Source: Cohnella mopanensis
GTDB taxonomy: Bacteria; Bacillota; Bacilli; Paenibacillales; Paenibacillaceae
Length of the DNA: 64,000 nucleotides
Reading direction: 5' to 3'
Assembly (NCBI RefSeq): GCF_022352055.1
Contig: NZ_JAKRWM010000004.1
Coordinates: 372,001 to 436,000 of the forward strand
The notes beneath the pieces are model-generated. The model made no database searches and had not been told where the DNA came from. It worked only from the letters and a program-made list of their open reading frames with translations. The position numbers and the translations under genes were made by a program. Numbering within the stretch: position 1 is the stretch's first letter; each line of letters opens with the position of its first letter. Below are positions 8,270-16,846 of this stretch, in pieces.

Positions 8270-9147
8270 GCGAAGTCGCGCTTGCGAAGCAACAACCCGT
8301 CAGACGGAAAAAGACGAAAATAGAGTTTGCTTCGATCGTCGGTTTTCTGATTCTGTTGATCGTTACGATAGCGATGATTATGCCCCTTGGATTCATGTTG
8401 TCGACTTCTCTCAAGACGACCAAAGAGATGCTCGTATTTCCGCCGACGGTCATTCCGAAGCATTTTGCCTGGGACAATTTCAAGGAATTGTTCGTTAACG
8501 AGGAAATCAAATTCGGCAGGCAGTACTTGAACAGCATTATTGTGGCGATCGCGACGGTCATCGGCACGGTGTTCTCTTCATCGTTCGTCGCCTTCGGATT
8601 TGCCCGTTATAAGGCCAAAGGCAGTCAGTTCCTGTTCGTACTCGTGCTGAGTACGTTGATGCTGCCTTATCCGGCGATCATGATTCCGCAGTTTCTGCTC
8701 TTCACGAAGCTCGGTTTGCATGATTCTCTACTACCGCTTATCTTGCCTTCCTTTTTCGCGTCGGCTTATATGATCTTCCTATTGAAGCAGTTTTTCACGT
8801 CGATTCCGAACGAGTTGTATGACGCCGGAAGAATCGATGGCTGCAAGGAAATCCGGCTTTACTGGAACCTGACGCTTCCCTTGTCCGGTCCGGTAATCGC
8901 TACCGTGGCGATCTTCTCCTTCATCTGGAGTTGGAACGATCTGCTTGCGCCCGTGCTTTATTTGGATTCGCAAGAAAATTTCACTTTGCCGATCGGAATG
9001 GCGGCGATGCTGAGCTCCAAGTTCCGGATAGCGCCTTGGAACTTAATGATGGCGGCTTCGCTATTGTCCGTGCTTCCGATCATCGTTCTTTTCTCGATTG
9101 CGCAGAGGCGTTTTGTCCAAGGTATCGTTCTTACCGGCATCAAGTAA
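8266..9147 (+). CDS. Carbohydrate ABC transporter permease (MalG/UgpE-like)
   Basis: A 293-residue second permease subunit. Its ATG overlaps the stop of the first subunit gene (ATGA), so they are translationally coupled. Six helices are predicted, with the EAA-type loop ELYDAGRIDGCKEIRLYWNLTLPLSGP between helices 4 and 5. The C-terminus QRRFVQGIVLTGIK is typical of the family. Its role is passage of the sugar delivered by the lipoprotein at 9189. Confidence 0.9.
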   Translation: MSEVALAKQQPVRRKKTKIEFASIVGFLILLIVTIAMIMPLGFMLSTSLKTTKEMLVFPPTVIPKHFAWDNFKELFVNEEIKFGRQYLNSIIVAIATVIGTVFSSSFVAFGFARYKAKGSQFLFVLVLSTLMLPYPAIMIPQFLLFTKLGLHDSLLPLILPSFFASAYMIFLLKQFFTSIPNELYDAGRIDGCKEIRLYWNLTLPLSGPVIATVAIFSFIWSWNDLLAPVLYLDSQENFTLPIGMAAMLSSKFRIAPWNLMMAASLLSVLPIIVLFSIAQRRFVQGIVLTGIK

Positions 9148-9188
9148 TCACTCACATATTCCGTACCAACATTAATGAGGGGGATAAC

Positions 9189-10541
9189 ATGAGGATGAAA
9201 AAGGGGAAGCTGGCATTAAGCTTGACGCTGACGTTCGGATTAATCGCAACGGGGTGTTCGAGCGGGGGCGGCAAAGAAGGCAAAGAGAGCAAAGAAGGGG
9301 AAACGGTTACGATCACCCACTACACGATCGATTCGCCGGACCGGACTTTCGTCGAGAAGCTCATTCCCGATTTCGAAGCCAAACATCCGAATATCAAGAT
9401 CAAAGTAACCAAGGCTCCTTACGAGCAGTTCGATTCCAAGCTCCAGTCTTCCATCGCCGCGAAGAACTCTCCGGACGTGACTTCCCACTGGGGTTATGGC
9501 GGTTTTATGGAATATTACAACAAAGGCATGCTGATGGATCTAACTCCTTATCTCACTGGGTTTAGCGGAGCCGATTACGACATTCCGGAAGATGTCATGA
9601 ACATCTACAAGGTAGACGGCAAAACGTACGGAATTCCGCTTAACAGCTATGTTACGGTCATGCTGTACAACAAAGACTTGTTCGATAAAGCCGGGTTGAA
9701 GTATCCGCCGACGGATTACGAAGACAAGAGCTGGACGTTCGATAAAATGGTCGATTACGCGAAGAAGATGACGGTGGACTCCAAAAATTTGGCTGATGCG
9801 CAGTACGGCGTCGACTTCGGCTTCGGCGAGAGGGACCAAAGGCCGCAATATTTCGGCGCGAACGTCTATTCCGACGATACATGGACGAACGGCGGCAAAC
9901 CATCCGAAATTAGGTTAACTAAGCCGGAAGTCGTCGAAGCGTACAAGAAGATCTATGGCTTAATCTACGATCAGAAGGTATCACCGACGCCGGCTTTCTC
10001 CAAGTCCGTATCGGGACAGTTCGGAGATCCGTTCCTATCCGGCAAGATCGCGATGTCCGTCGTCGGTTCTTGGAGCTTGGCGGCATCGAGCGATTTCAGC
10101 TTTAACGTAGGCGTAGCCGCGGTTCCGCAAGGCCCGAACGAGAAGGTCAGAAGCGTCCTATACGTCGATCCGCTCTTCGTGCTGAAAGACTCCAAGCATC
10201 CGAAGGAAGCGCTCGAATGGATTAAATATTTGATCACGGCAGAGGTGCAAGAGAAATCGATCGAACTGAGCGGAGGCAATCCGCCGGTTAACCAGAAGGC
10301 CGCGGAGAAATATTACAATAACTTCGAGGGCATCGATCCCGAGCAAATCAAGCAAGTATTCGAAGGAGCTTACAAATACGGTTTCGAGTCTTACAACCAT
10401 CTCATTTCGAATTACTCGCAGATCAACGAGTTGTTCATTAACGAATTGGCCAGCGTCGAGAACGGCGACAAGAAAGTAGAGGATGCGCTCCCCGTTATCG
10501 AAGGGAAGCTCAAGGACTTGCTTGCCCGCGTGAATAAGTAG
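9189..10541 (+). CDS. Extracellular sugar-binding lipoprotein of the ABC importer
   Basis: A 450-residue family-1 solute-binding protein. The start is ATG 9189, five bases after AGGGGG; the frame is open far upstream but that part overlaps the permease gene. The signal peptide ends in the lipobox LIATGC, so it is lipid-anchored outside the membrane. A Gly/Lys/Glu linker and the usual ITHYTIDSPDRTFVEKLIPDFE entry strand follow. The ligand is a carbohydrate of unknown identity; the GH4 glycosidase downstream suggests a small oligoglucoside or a related glycoside (inference). Confidence 0.9.
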   Translation: MRMKKGKLALSLTLTFGLIATGCSSGGGKEGKESKEGETVTITHYTIDSPDRTFVEKLIPDFEAKHPNIKIKVTKAPYEQFDSKLQSSIAAKNSPDVTSHWGYGGFMEYYNKGMLMDLTPYLTGFSGADYDIPEDVMNIYKVDGKTYGIPLNSYVTVMLYNKDLFDKAGLKYPPTDYEDKSWTFDKMVDYAKKMTVDSKNLADAQYGVDFGFGERDQRPQYFGANVYSDDTWTNGGKPSEIRLTKPEVVEAYKKIYGLIYDQKVSPTPAFSKSVSGQFGDPFLSGKIAMSVVGSWSLAASSDFSFNVGVAAVPQGPNEKVRSVLYVDPLFVLKDSKHPKEALEWIKYLITAEVQEKSIELSGGNPPVNQKAAEKYYNNFEGIDPEQIKQVFEGAYKYGFESYNHLISNYSQINELFINELASVENGDKKVEDALPVIEGKLKDLLARVNK

Positions 10542-10642
10542 AAGCTTAACAAGCGACATTACCGACGCCAGGCTCATGTAAAATTTGCTCCAACTATGGT
10601 ACGTTAATTACAAATTATTATTTCGTACAGGAGCGTAAGGCG

Positions 10643-11635
10643 ATGAAAGTCAGTATCTTCGATGTGGCAAAGAAATCAGGATTATCCGTGGTTACGGTAT
10701 CGCGCGTGCTCAATCAATCAGATTCGGTACGGCCTAAAAATAGGGAAAAAGTACTGCAGGCGATGAAGGAGCTCGATTATCACCCGAATGCTTCGGCACG
10801 GAGCTTAGCGCGCGGGAAAACGGGGATCATCGGGCTCACCTTGACGACCCTGCACGACTCCTTCTTCGATGCGGTCGTGAAAGAGGTTAACGATAAGCTC
10901 GCGGAGCACGGTTATTTTCTGGCGTTGTCAATTTCGAAGAGCTACGAGGATGCGTTTCATCGCTCTTTGTTTCAGGAGGATCGCGTCGACGGCGTCATTT
11001 TATTGTCTCCGGTAGATGAAGACGAATATGTTATGGAGCTTAAGAAAAAGAAAATTCCGTTTATTATGATCGACAACTCGCGTAAAAATCCTTCCGTCAC
11101 TTCCATTATCGTGGACAATTACAAGGGCGGATACGAGGCGACGAAACATCTGATCGATCTAGGCCATACGGAAATCGCGCACATTGCCGGACCCGATCCG
11201 TATCTAAGCAGCAGGGAGAGAGAACGAGGCTATTTGACCGCTTTGAAGGATGCCGGATTAGAACCGTTCCGCATCGAACGGGGAACGTTCGCTATGTCCT
11301 CGGGCTATGACATTGCGATGAAGTGGATCGAGTCCGGCAATCTGCCTCCTGCGGTGTTCGCCGCGGATGATTATATCGCTCTAGGCGTCATTAATGCTTG
11401 TTTGAACAAAGGGGTCAGAATTCCCCGAGATCTCTCTCTCGTCGGCTTCGACGATCAAATCTTCGCTTCGGAATTCCGTCCGATGCTTACGACGGTCAGG
11501 CAACCCGCGGACAAAATCGGAGCTGCAGGCGTGGAATTGCTATTAGCGGCGATTAACGACTCGACTAAACGAAATGTAACGATACAGATTGAACCGGAAC
11601 TCATCATTAGAGAAACGACAGCACGTAAAACATAA
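10643..11635 (+). CDS. LacI-family transcriptional regulator
   Basis: A 330-residue repressor with an N-terminal LacI helix-turn-helix (SIFDVAKKSGLSVVTVSRVL), a hinge helix (NASARSLARGKTGIIG) and a periplasmic-binding-type effector domain ending with LVGFDDQIFASEFRPMLTTV. AGGAG precedes the ATG. It lies inside the ABC/GH4 operon. The two palindromes at 7197 and 7295 with a central CG are the obvious targets, making this a local repressor induced by the transported sugar or its phosphate. Confidence 0.92.
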   Translation: MKVSIFDVAKKSGLSVVTVSRVLNQSDSVRPKNREKVLQAMKELDYHPNASARSLARGKTGIIGLTLTTLHDSFFDAVVKEVNDKLAEHGYFLALSISKSYEDAFHRSLFQEDRVDGVILLSPVDEDEYVMELKKKKIPFIMIDNSRKNPSVTSIIVDNYKGGYEATKHLIDLGHTEIAHIAGPDPYLSSRERERGYLTALKDAGLEPFRIERGTFAMSSGYDIAMKWIESGNLPPAVFAADDYIALGVINACLNKGVRIPRDLSLVGFDDQIFASEFRPMLTTVRQPADKIGAAGVELLLAAINDSTKRNVTIQIEPELIIRETTARKT

Positions 11636-11647
11636 GGCTAGGCATCA

Positions 11648-11695
11648 GAGGAGGTTCCGAAGAGCAACTGCGGCAACCCTCCGGAACCGGCCTCT
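11648..11695 (+). other. Intercistronic hairpin before the kinase gene
   Basis: GAGG(a)GGTTCCG and CGGAACC(g)GCCTC pair around a 22-base loop in the 70-base gap between the regulator and the kinase. No T tract follows. It could be an mRNA-stability or processing element (inference). Confidence 0.4.
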
Positions 11696-11715
11696 AGACG
11701 GCAGGAGTGAGCGAA

Positions 11716-12690
11716 TTGAAGTACTATTTGGGCGTCGATGCAGGCGGAAGCAAAACGTATACGCTCATCGTTGATGAACAGGGTACGATTGTGGGTAAAG
11801 GGAATAGCGGCCAAGGGAACCATCAAGTCGGCTATGAGATCGCCAGAAGGAATATTCGAGAATCGGTGGAAATGGCTTTAGCGCAAGCTGAATTATCCCG
11901 AACGGATATCGAATTCGCATACTTCGGCTTAGCCGGGGCGGACCGGGAAATCGATTACGAGATTTTGCGGCCCATGATCGCGGAGCTAGCATTTCCTAGA
12001 TACGAGATTAATTGCGACACGATGATTGCGCTAAGAGCGGGGACGAATCGGCCTTACGGGGTCGTGCTGATCTGCGGGACCGGGACGAACAGCGCGGGAG
12101 TTAACCCGGAAGGGAAGTTCTATCAATGCGGCGGGTTCACTTATCAATTCGGAGACTTCGGCGGCGGGGGCTCGTTGTGCGTAGAGGTTTTCCGTTCCGT
12201 TATTCGCGCATGGGATGGCCGAGAGCAACCGACGCTCTTAACGCAATTGTTGCTTGACGATCTCGGATACGACAACGTGAAAGCGATGTTCGACGATTAT
12301 TTGGATCATAACAAGGTGCCTCCGATCCGCGTGGCCAAGCTTTTGTTTCAAGCGGCCAGCCAAGGCGACGAGGTTGCCAAGAGTATTTTGCGCCATCAAG
12401 GCGAAGAGCTTGGTACTTCCGCGCAAGCGGTTATCAAGCGTCTGGGCATGGAGGGCGAGGCGTTCGACGTCGTTCTTGCGGGGAGCATCGTAACCCGTGG
12501 GGAAGGGGACTTCATCACTCGTTACATCGAGCAAGCCGTGAAGAAAGTCGCACCGGGCGCGAGTATCGCGAAGCTGAAAATGGAGCCGGTGATCGGGGCT
12601 TTATGGCTAGCGGTGGAGGCGAGCGGCATCGCATTGCCGGAACCCATCTATAATCGGCTGCGGATGATATCCGAATACAGCTTGGCTTAA
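11716..12690 (+). CDS. BadF/BadG-type sugar kinase (N-acetylglucosamine-kinase-like ATPase)
   Basis: A 324-residue kinase of the hexokinase/actin-fold BadF/BadG/BcrA family. The N-terminal phosphate loop is YLGVDAGGSKT, and the second phosphate-binding motif is LICGTGTNSAGV. TTG at 11716 is preferred because AGGAG lies eight bases upstream and GVDAGGSK then sits at the usual distance from the N-terminus. Known members phosphorylate GlcNAc or other hexoses at O6. Placed before a GH4 enzyme, it probably makes the 6-phospho sugar that GH4 cleaves (inference). Confidence 0.82.
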   Translation: MKYYLGVDAGGSKTYTLIVDEQGTIVGKGNSGQGNHQVGYEIARRNIRESVEMALAQAELSRTDIEFAYFGLAGADREIDYEILRPMIAELAFPRYEINCDTMIALRAGTNRPYGVVLICGTGTNSAGVNPEGKFYQCGGFTYQFGDFGGGGSLCVEVFRSVIRAWDGREQPTLLTQLLLDDLGYDNVKAMFDDYLDHNKVPPIRVAKLLFQAASQGDEVAKSILRHQGEELGTSAQAVIKRLGMEGEAFDVVLAGSIVTRGEGDFITRYIEQAVKKVAPGASIAKLKMEPVIGALWLAVEASGIALPEPIYNRLRMISEYSLA

Positions 12691-12752
12691 CTCTTTATTG
12701 GATCCTTATCAGATTGAACAAATATAGCAACACCTACAAGGAGCTGGGTAAG

Positions 12753-14060
12753 ATGGCAAAAGCACGAGGCTTGAAAATCGCGGTCATTGGCGGGGGTTCG
12801 TCTTATACGCCGGAAATCGTGGAAGGTTTTATTAATCATTATGAGCAATTGCCGATTAGGGAGCTATGGCTTGTTGATATAGAAGCGGGTAGACATAAGC
12901 TTGAGATTGTCGGAGAGCTTGCCAAGAGAATGGTGGCGAAGTCGGGGATTCCGATCGAAGTACATCTGACTTTTGATCGTCGGCAAGCTATCGAAGGCGC
13001 GGATTTCATCTCGACTCAAATGCGGGTCGGATTGCTGGAAGCGCGCAAATACGATGAGCACATCCCGAACAAATACGGCGTTATCGGACAGGAAACGACG
13101 GGACCGGGAGGCATGATGAAAGCGCTGCGGACGATTCCGGTGCTTCTGGACATCTGCAAGGATATCGAGGAGCTGGCGCCCGACGCGTGGTTGCTTAACT
13201 TCACGAATCCGGCGGGGATGGTAACGGAAGCGATCGCGCGCCATTCCAAGGTGAAGAGCATTGGTCTGTGCAACGCTCCGATCGGTCTGCACAAATGGCT
13301 AATTAAGAAATACGACACGACAGTTGACCAGATCTATACAGAGTTTGTCGGATTGAACCACTTGCACTGGGTAACGCGCATCGAAGTAGAGGGCGAGGAC
13401 AAATTGACCGAGCTGCTCGATAAAAGGGAAGAGTATTCCGGCAAGAACGTACCCGCGACGGAGTGGGATCTCGATTTCCTGCGTGGCTTGGGAGGGTTCC
13501 CTTCCTACTACTTGAAATACTTCTACCTGACCGACGTAATGCTGGAAGAGCAGTTGGAGTCGCTGAAGGCGAACGGGACGCGTGCGGAAGTCGTGAAGCG
13601 CGTGGAAGAAGAATTGTTCGAGTTGTACAAGAATCCGGATCTGCAGGAGAAGCCGAAGCAGTTGGAGCAGCGGGGCGGGGCTTACTATTCCGAGGCAGCG
13701 GTTAACCTGATGGTGTCGTTGTACAACGACAGGCGCGATATTCAGACTTTAAACGTGACGAACGGCAACATTCTCGATTTTCTGCCTGAGGACGCCGCTA
13801 TCGAAGTGAATTGCGTGGTCACCGGCAAGGGGCCGATTGCGCTCCCGGTATCGAAAGTGCCCGAGCAAGCGAAAGGGTTAATTCACGCCGTCAAAACGTA
13901 CGAGAGACTGACCATCGAAGCGGCGATTACGGGCGACAGAGGGATTGCTCTCCAAGCGATGGCTTCGCATCCTCTAGTGCCTTCGGTGAAAGTCGCCAAA
14001 GCGATGCTGGACGAGATGCTGGAGCAAAACAAGCCTTACTTGCCTGCCTTTTTCAAATAA
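12753..14060 (+). CDS. GH4 family 6-phospho-beta-glucosidase-like enzyme
   Basis: A 435-residue NAD- and Mn-dependent glycosidase. The Rossmann loop is KIAVIGGGSSYTPE at the N-terminus; LLNFTNPAG, LCNAPIGLH and FVGLNHLHW carry the metal- and substrate-binding residues. The closest known group is the LicH/CelF 6-phospho-beta-glucosidases. ATG 12753 has AAGGAG eight bases upstream; the frame extends to 12714 without a site. No PTS gene is nearby, so the phosphate would have to come from the BadF kinase. GH4 also contains non-phospho glycosidases, so substrate assignment is tentative. Confidence 0.85.
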   Translation: MAKARGLKIAVIGGGSSYTPEIVEGFINHYEQLPIRELWLVDIEAGRHKLEIVGELAKRMVAKSGIPIEVHLTFDRRQAIEGADFISTQMRVGLLEARKYDEHIPNKYGVIGQETTGPGGMMKALRTIPVLLDICKDIEELAPDAWLLNFTNPAGMVTEAIARHSKVKSIGLCNAPIGLHKWLIKKYDTTVDQIYTEFVGLNHLHWVTRIEVEGEDKLTELLDKREEYSGKNVPATEWDLDFLRGLGGFPSYYLKYFYLTDVMLEEQLESLKANGTRAEVVKRVEEELFELYKNPDLQEKPKQLEQRGGAYYSEAAVNLMVSLYNDRRDIQTLNVTNGNILDFLPEDAAIEVNCVVTGKGPIALPVSKVPEQAKGLIHAVKTYERLTIEAAITGDRGIALQAMASHPLVPSVKVAKAMLDEMLEQNKPYLPAFFK

Positions 14061-14072
14061 TTGATAGCTTGG

Positions 14073-14099
14073 AAAAAGAGCCTAGCGTGGCTCTTTTTT
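14073..14099 (+). terminator. Terminator of the ABC/GH4 operon
   Basis: GAGCC-tagcgt-GGCTC is flanked by an A run upstream and six T downstream. Confidence 0.88.
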
Positions 14100-14104
14100 C
14101 GTGT

Positions 14105-14167
14105 GGCTCGCTTGAGGCCAAAAAAGTACCTTTGTTCCCCTACAGTAGATGATCTAAGTAGTAACGA
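14105..14167 (-). repeat. Degenerate remnant of the GAAGGC 51-bp repeat element
   Basis: The reverse strand reads GTTACTACTTAG, then a diverged leader, GGTACTTTTTTGGCC and TCAAGCGAGCC. These are the edge motif and one partial unit of the array at 30409-31064. It begins six bases after an operon terminator. Confidence 0.65.
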
Positions 14168-14195
14168 CTGGCTTTACGACGTTCCCGGGGAGTTG

Positions 14196-14220
14196 TGATA
14201 CAATGGTAGAACAAATGTTC
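14196..14220 (+). promoter_or_regulatory. Extended -10 promoter overlapped by a LexA box
   Basis: TGATACAAT (TG at 14196, TACAAT at 14199-14204) is followed at 14209-14220 by GAACAAATGTTC. This matches the Bacillus LexA/DinR consensus CGAACRNRYGTTYC except for the two outer bases. The box covers the predicted +1, as expected for SOS repression. Confidence 0.78.
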
Positions 14221-14242
14221 TATTCGTTGGGGGATCGTGCGG

Positions 14243-16531
14243 ATGTCTGATTTATCCAATTGGGTGGCGCTTTCCGTCAGGGGGTTGGTCGAGTACGTTT
14301 TTCGGAGCGGCAGCCTCGACTCCGGATTCCAAGCGGCGAGTTCGCTTGCGGAGGGTACGAAAGCCCATCAGAAAATACAGAAGCAATACGGCGAACTGGA
14401 TCGCAAGGAAGTGTATGTGAAGGCGGAGATTCCTTGCGGAGATCTCCTTTTCGTCGTGGACGGGCGATGCGACGGGCTACTGATCGGTGAGGATGGCTGC
14501 GTAACCGTGGACGAGATCAAATCGACGTCGAAGGACATCGGTGCGATGACGGCTGAGGATTCGCGACCCGTTCATTGGGCGCAGGCTAAGTTCTATGCCT
14601 ATATGTACGCCGTGGAAAGCGGCCTGCGGAACATGCGCGTTCGCTTAACTTATGTTCAAGTGGACACGGAGGAGCAGAAGCGGTTCGAGCAGGAAGCCAC
14701 CTTAGAGGAATTGGAGCTTTACGTGAATGAGATCGTAGAGCGTTATGCTCCTTACGCGCGTCTGCTCCAGCGGAACAAGCGCGCCCGGGACGAGAGCATA
14801 TCGGGATTGGCTTTTCCCTTCGCGGAATACCGCGAAGGGCAGAGGAAGCTGGTCGGTTCCGTCTATAAGTCGATCGACGAAGGCCGGAAGCTGTTCGCCA
14901 AAGCCCCTACGGGCATCGGGAAGACGATATCGACGTTATTCCCGGCCATTAAGGCGATTGGCTTAGGGAAGGTTCAGCACCTGTTCTACCTGACGGCCCG
15001 AACGATTACGAGAACTGCGGCGGAGGATGCCTTGTCGCTGATGAAGACCAAGGGACTTAGCCTGCGTTCAGTCACGGTAACGGCTAAAGAGAAAATTTGT
15101 TTCCAGGACGAAGTCGATTGCCGGGTAGACAAATGCCCCTATGCGGATGGATACTACGATCGGATTAATGGCGCGATTCTCGACATGCTCGGCAACGAAA
15201 CCTTGATGAACCGCGAGGTCATCGAGAGATATGCCCGCAAGCACACGGTTTGCCCCTTCGAGCTTTCCCTAGATGCGGCGTACGGGGCGGATGCGGTTGT
15301 GTGCGACTATAATTATATTTTCGATCCGCGGGTTTCCTTGAAGCGGTTGTCCGGGGAGCATAGACATCAAACCGTCTTGTTGATGGACGAGGCCCATAAC
15401 TTGATCGACCGTGCTCGGGAGATGTATTCGGCGGCGTTGGAGAAAAGGGATTTTCTCGAGTTGGAGCGGGCATTCAAAGGGGTTCGCGCGGATATCCATT
15501 CCGCAGCCAAAACAATCAATAAGTGGTTTATCGAGCACAAGAAGAGATCGGATGGCCAAGTAACGGTGTCGAAGGAAGCGCCTGCTGAGCTTATGGAATT
15601 AGTAGAAGTTTTCGTTGCCCTAGCGGAACGGGAGCTTGCCGGAGGCGGCTCCGGCGCGGAAAGCACGAAGCTGTTGGAGGTTTACTTCGGCGCGCTTAGC
15701 TTCATGAGAATCGGTAAGCTATATGACGAGAGATACGTCACCTATTCGGAAGTCGTTAGGAACGACGTGCGGTTGAAAATGTTCTGCTTGAATCCTTCGC
15801 ATTTGCTTCGGCAGATGGGGAAAGGGTACCGGGCGCATGTATTCTTCTCAGCCACGTTATCTCCGCTTAACTATTTCATGGAGATGCTAGGGGCGGATGC
15901 TGAGGATTATTCGGTTACGTTGGGTTCCCCTTTTGCGAAGGAGCAATGGGAGGTTGCTATCGTTCCTCTCTCTACCCGATATGCGGACCGGGAACGGACG
16001 AAGACTCGGCTCGTAAGCGCGCTTCTGGAACTGGTGCGGGTGCGTACGGGTAACTATCTGATCTTTTTCCCGTCCTACGAATACATGAACGGAGTCTATG
16101 AGGAGTTTGCTGCGGTCGGAGGAGATATACGTGCCTTACTGCAAACATCCGATATGCCGGAAGCGGAACGGGAAAGCTTTCTGGCGGCATTCGATGCGGG
16201 CAATCGTCAGACACTCGTAGGGTTTGCGGTCATGGGCGGCATTTTCTCAGAGGGCATCGACCTGGTGGGCGACCGCCTGCGCGGAGTCGCGGTTGTTGGA
16301 GTGGGCATGCCGCAGATCGGCTTGGAACGAAATCTGATCAAAAAATATTTCGATGACGAGGGGCTCAACGGCTTCGATTACGCTTACGTCTACCCCGGCA
16401 TTAACAAAGTGCTGCAAGCCGGAGGCCGCTTAATCCGTTCGGAAAAGGACAGGGGAGCGCTCATGCTCATAGACGACCGCTACCTGCAACCGCATTATGC
16501 CCGCTTGCTGCCGGAGGAGTGGCGGGGCTGA
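14243..16531 (+). CDS. SOS-type nuclease-helicase: RecB-like nuclease domain fused to XPD/DinG-like helicase
   Basis: A 762-residue protein. Residues 1-180 form a PD-(D/E)XK nuclease-like domain with VDGRCDG, VDEIK at 89-93 and the RecB-type QAKFY motif at 114-118. The helicase follows: Walker A APTGIGKT near 221-228, four cysteines at 286, 293, 298 and 337 positioned like an XPD iron-sulfur cluster, DEAH at 382-385, and C-terminal motifs including GGIFSEGIDLVGDRL and QAGGRLIRS. ATG 14243 has GGGGG nine bases upstream. A LexA box covers the promoter, so it is probably damage-inducible and acts in DNA repair. Confidence 0.85.
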   Translation: MSDLSNWVALSVRGLVEYVFRSGSLDSGFQAASSLAEGTKAHQKIQKQYGELDRKEVYVKAEIPCGDLLFVVDGRCDGLLIGEDGCVTVDEIKSTSKDIGAMTAEDSRPVHWAQAKFYAYMYAVESGLRNMRVRLTYVQVDTEEQKRFEQEATLEELELYVNEIVERYAPYARLLQRNKRARDESISGLAFPFAEYREGQRKLVGSVYKSIDEGRKLFAKAPTGIGKTISTLFPAIKAIGLGKVQHLFYLTARTITRTAAEDALSLMKTKGLSLRSVTVTAKEKICFQDEVDCRVDKCPYADGYYDRINGAILDMLGNETLMNREVIERYARKHTVCPFELSLDAAYGADAVVCDYNYIFDPRVSLKRLSGEHRHQTVLLMDEAHNLIDRAREMYSAALEKRDFLELERAFKGVRADIHSAAKTINKWFIEHKKRSDGQVTVSKEAPAELMELVEVFVALAERELAGGGSGAESTKLLEVYFGALSFMRIGKLYDERYVTYSEVVRNDVRLKMFCLNPSHLLRQMGKGYRAHVFFSATLSPLNYFMEMLGADAEDYSVTLGSPFAKEQWEVAIVPLSTRYADRERTKTRLVSALLELVRVRTGNYLIFFPSYEYMNGVYEEFAAVGGDIRALLQTSDMPEAERESFLAAFDAGNRQTLVGFAVMGGIFSEGIDLVGDRLRGVAVVGVGMPQIGLERNLIKKYFDDEGLNGFDYAYVYPGINKVLQAGGRLIRSEKDRGALMLIDDRYLQPHYARLLPEEWRG

Positions 16532-16540
16532 TTTTATAGC

Positions 16541-16846
16541 CGAGCGTCGACCCGCCGGACTCGCTCCCATCGTCGCAAAAAGCGACTATACCGAGCGTCG
16601 ACCCGCCGGACTCGCTCCCATCGTCGCAAAAAGCGACTATACCGAGCGCCGACCCGCCGGACTAGCTCCCATCGTCGCAAAAAGCGACTATACCGAGCGC
16701 CGACCCGCCGGACTAGCTCCCATCGTCGCAAAAAGCGACTATACCGAGCGCGGTCCCGCCGGACTCGCTCCCATCGTCGCAAAAAGCGACTATACCGAGC
16801 GCCGACCCGCCGGACTTGCTCCCATCGTCGCAAAAAGCGACTATAT
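16541..16846. repeat. Tandem array, six units of exactly 51 bp
   Basis: Units start at 16541, 16592, 16643, 16694, 16745 and 16796 and are nearly identical. Each contains the hairpin GTCGC-aaaaa-GCGAC and the conserved stretch CCCGCCGGACT. The array fills the whole gap between two convergent genes; the stop codon of the ABC ATPase gene lies in the last unit. Because 51 is divisible by three, open frames run through it on both strands, but these are not genes. Confidence 0.95.

Noticed and set aside
8931..9188. N-terminal extension of the sugar-binding lipoprotein frame
   Set aside because: This part overlaps the MalG-like gene; the lipoprotein signal and ribosome-binding site fix the start at 9189.
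16541..16846. Possible CRISPR array
   Set aside because: Units are contiguous and nearly identical throughout, with no variable spacers and no cas genes. The same holds for the array at 30409.
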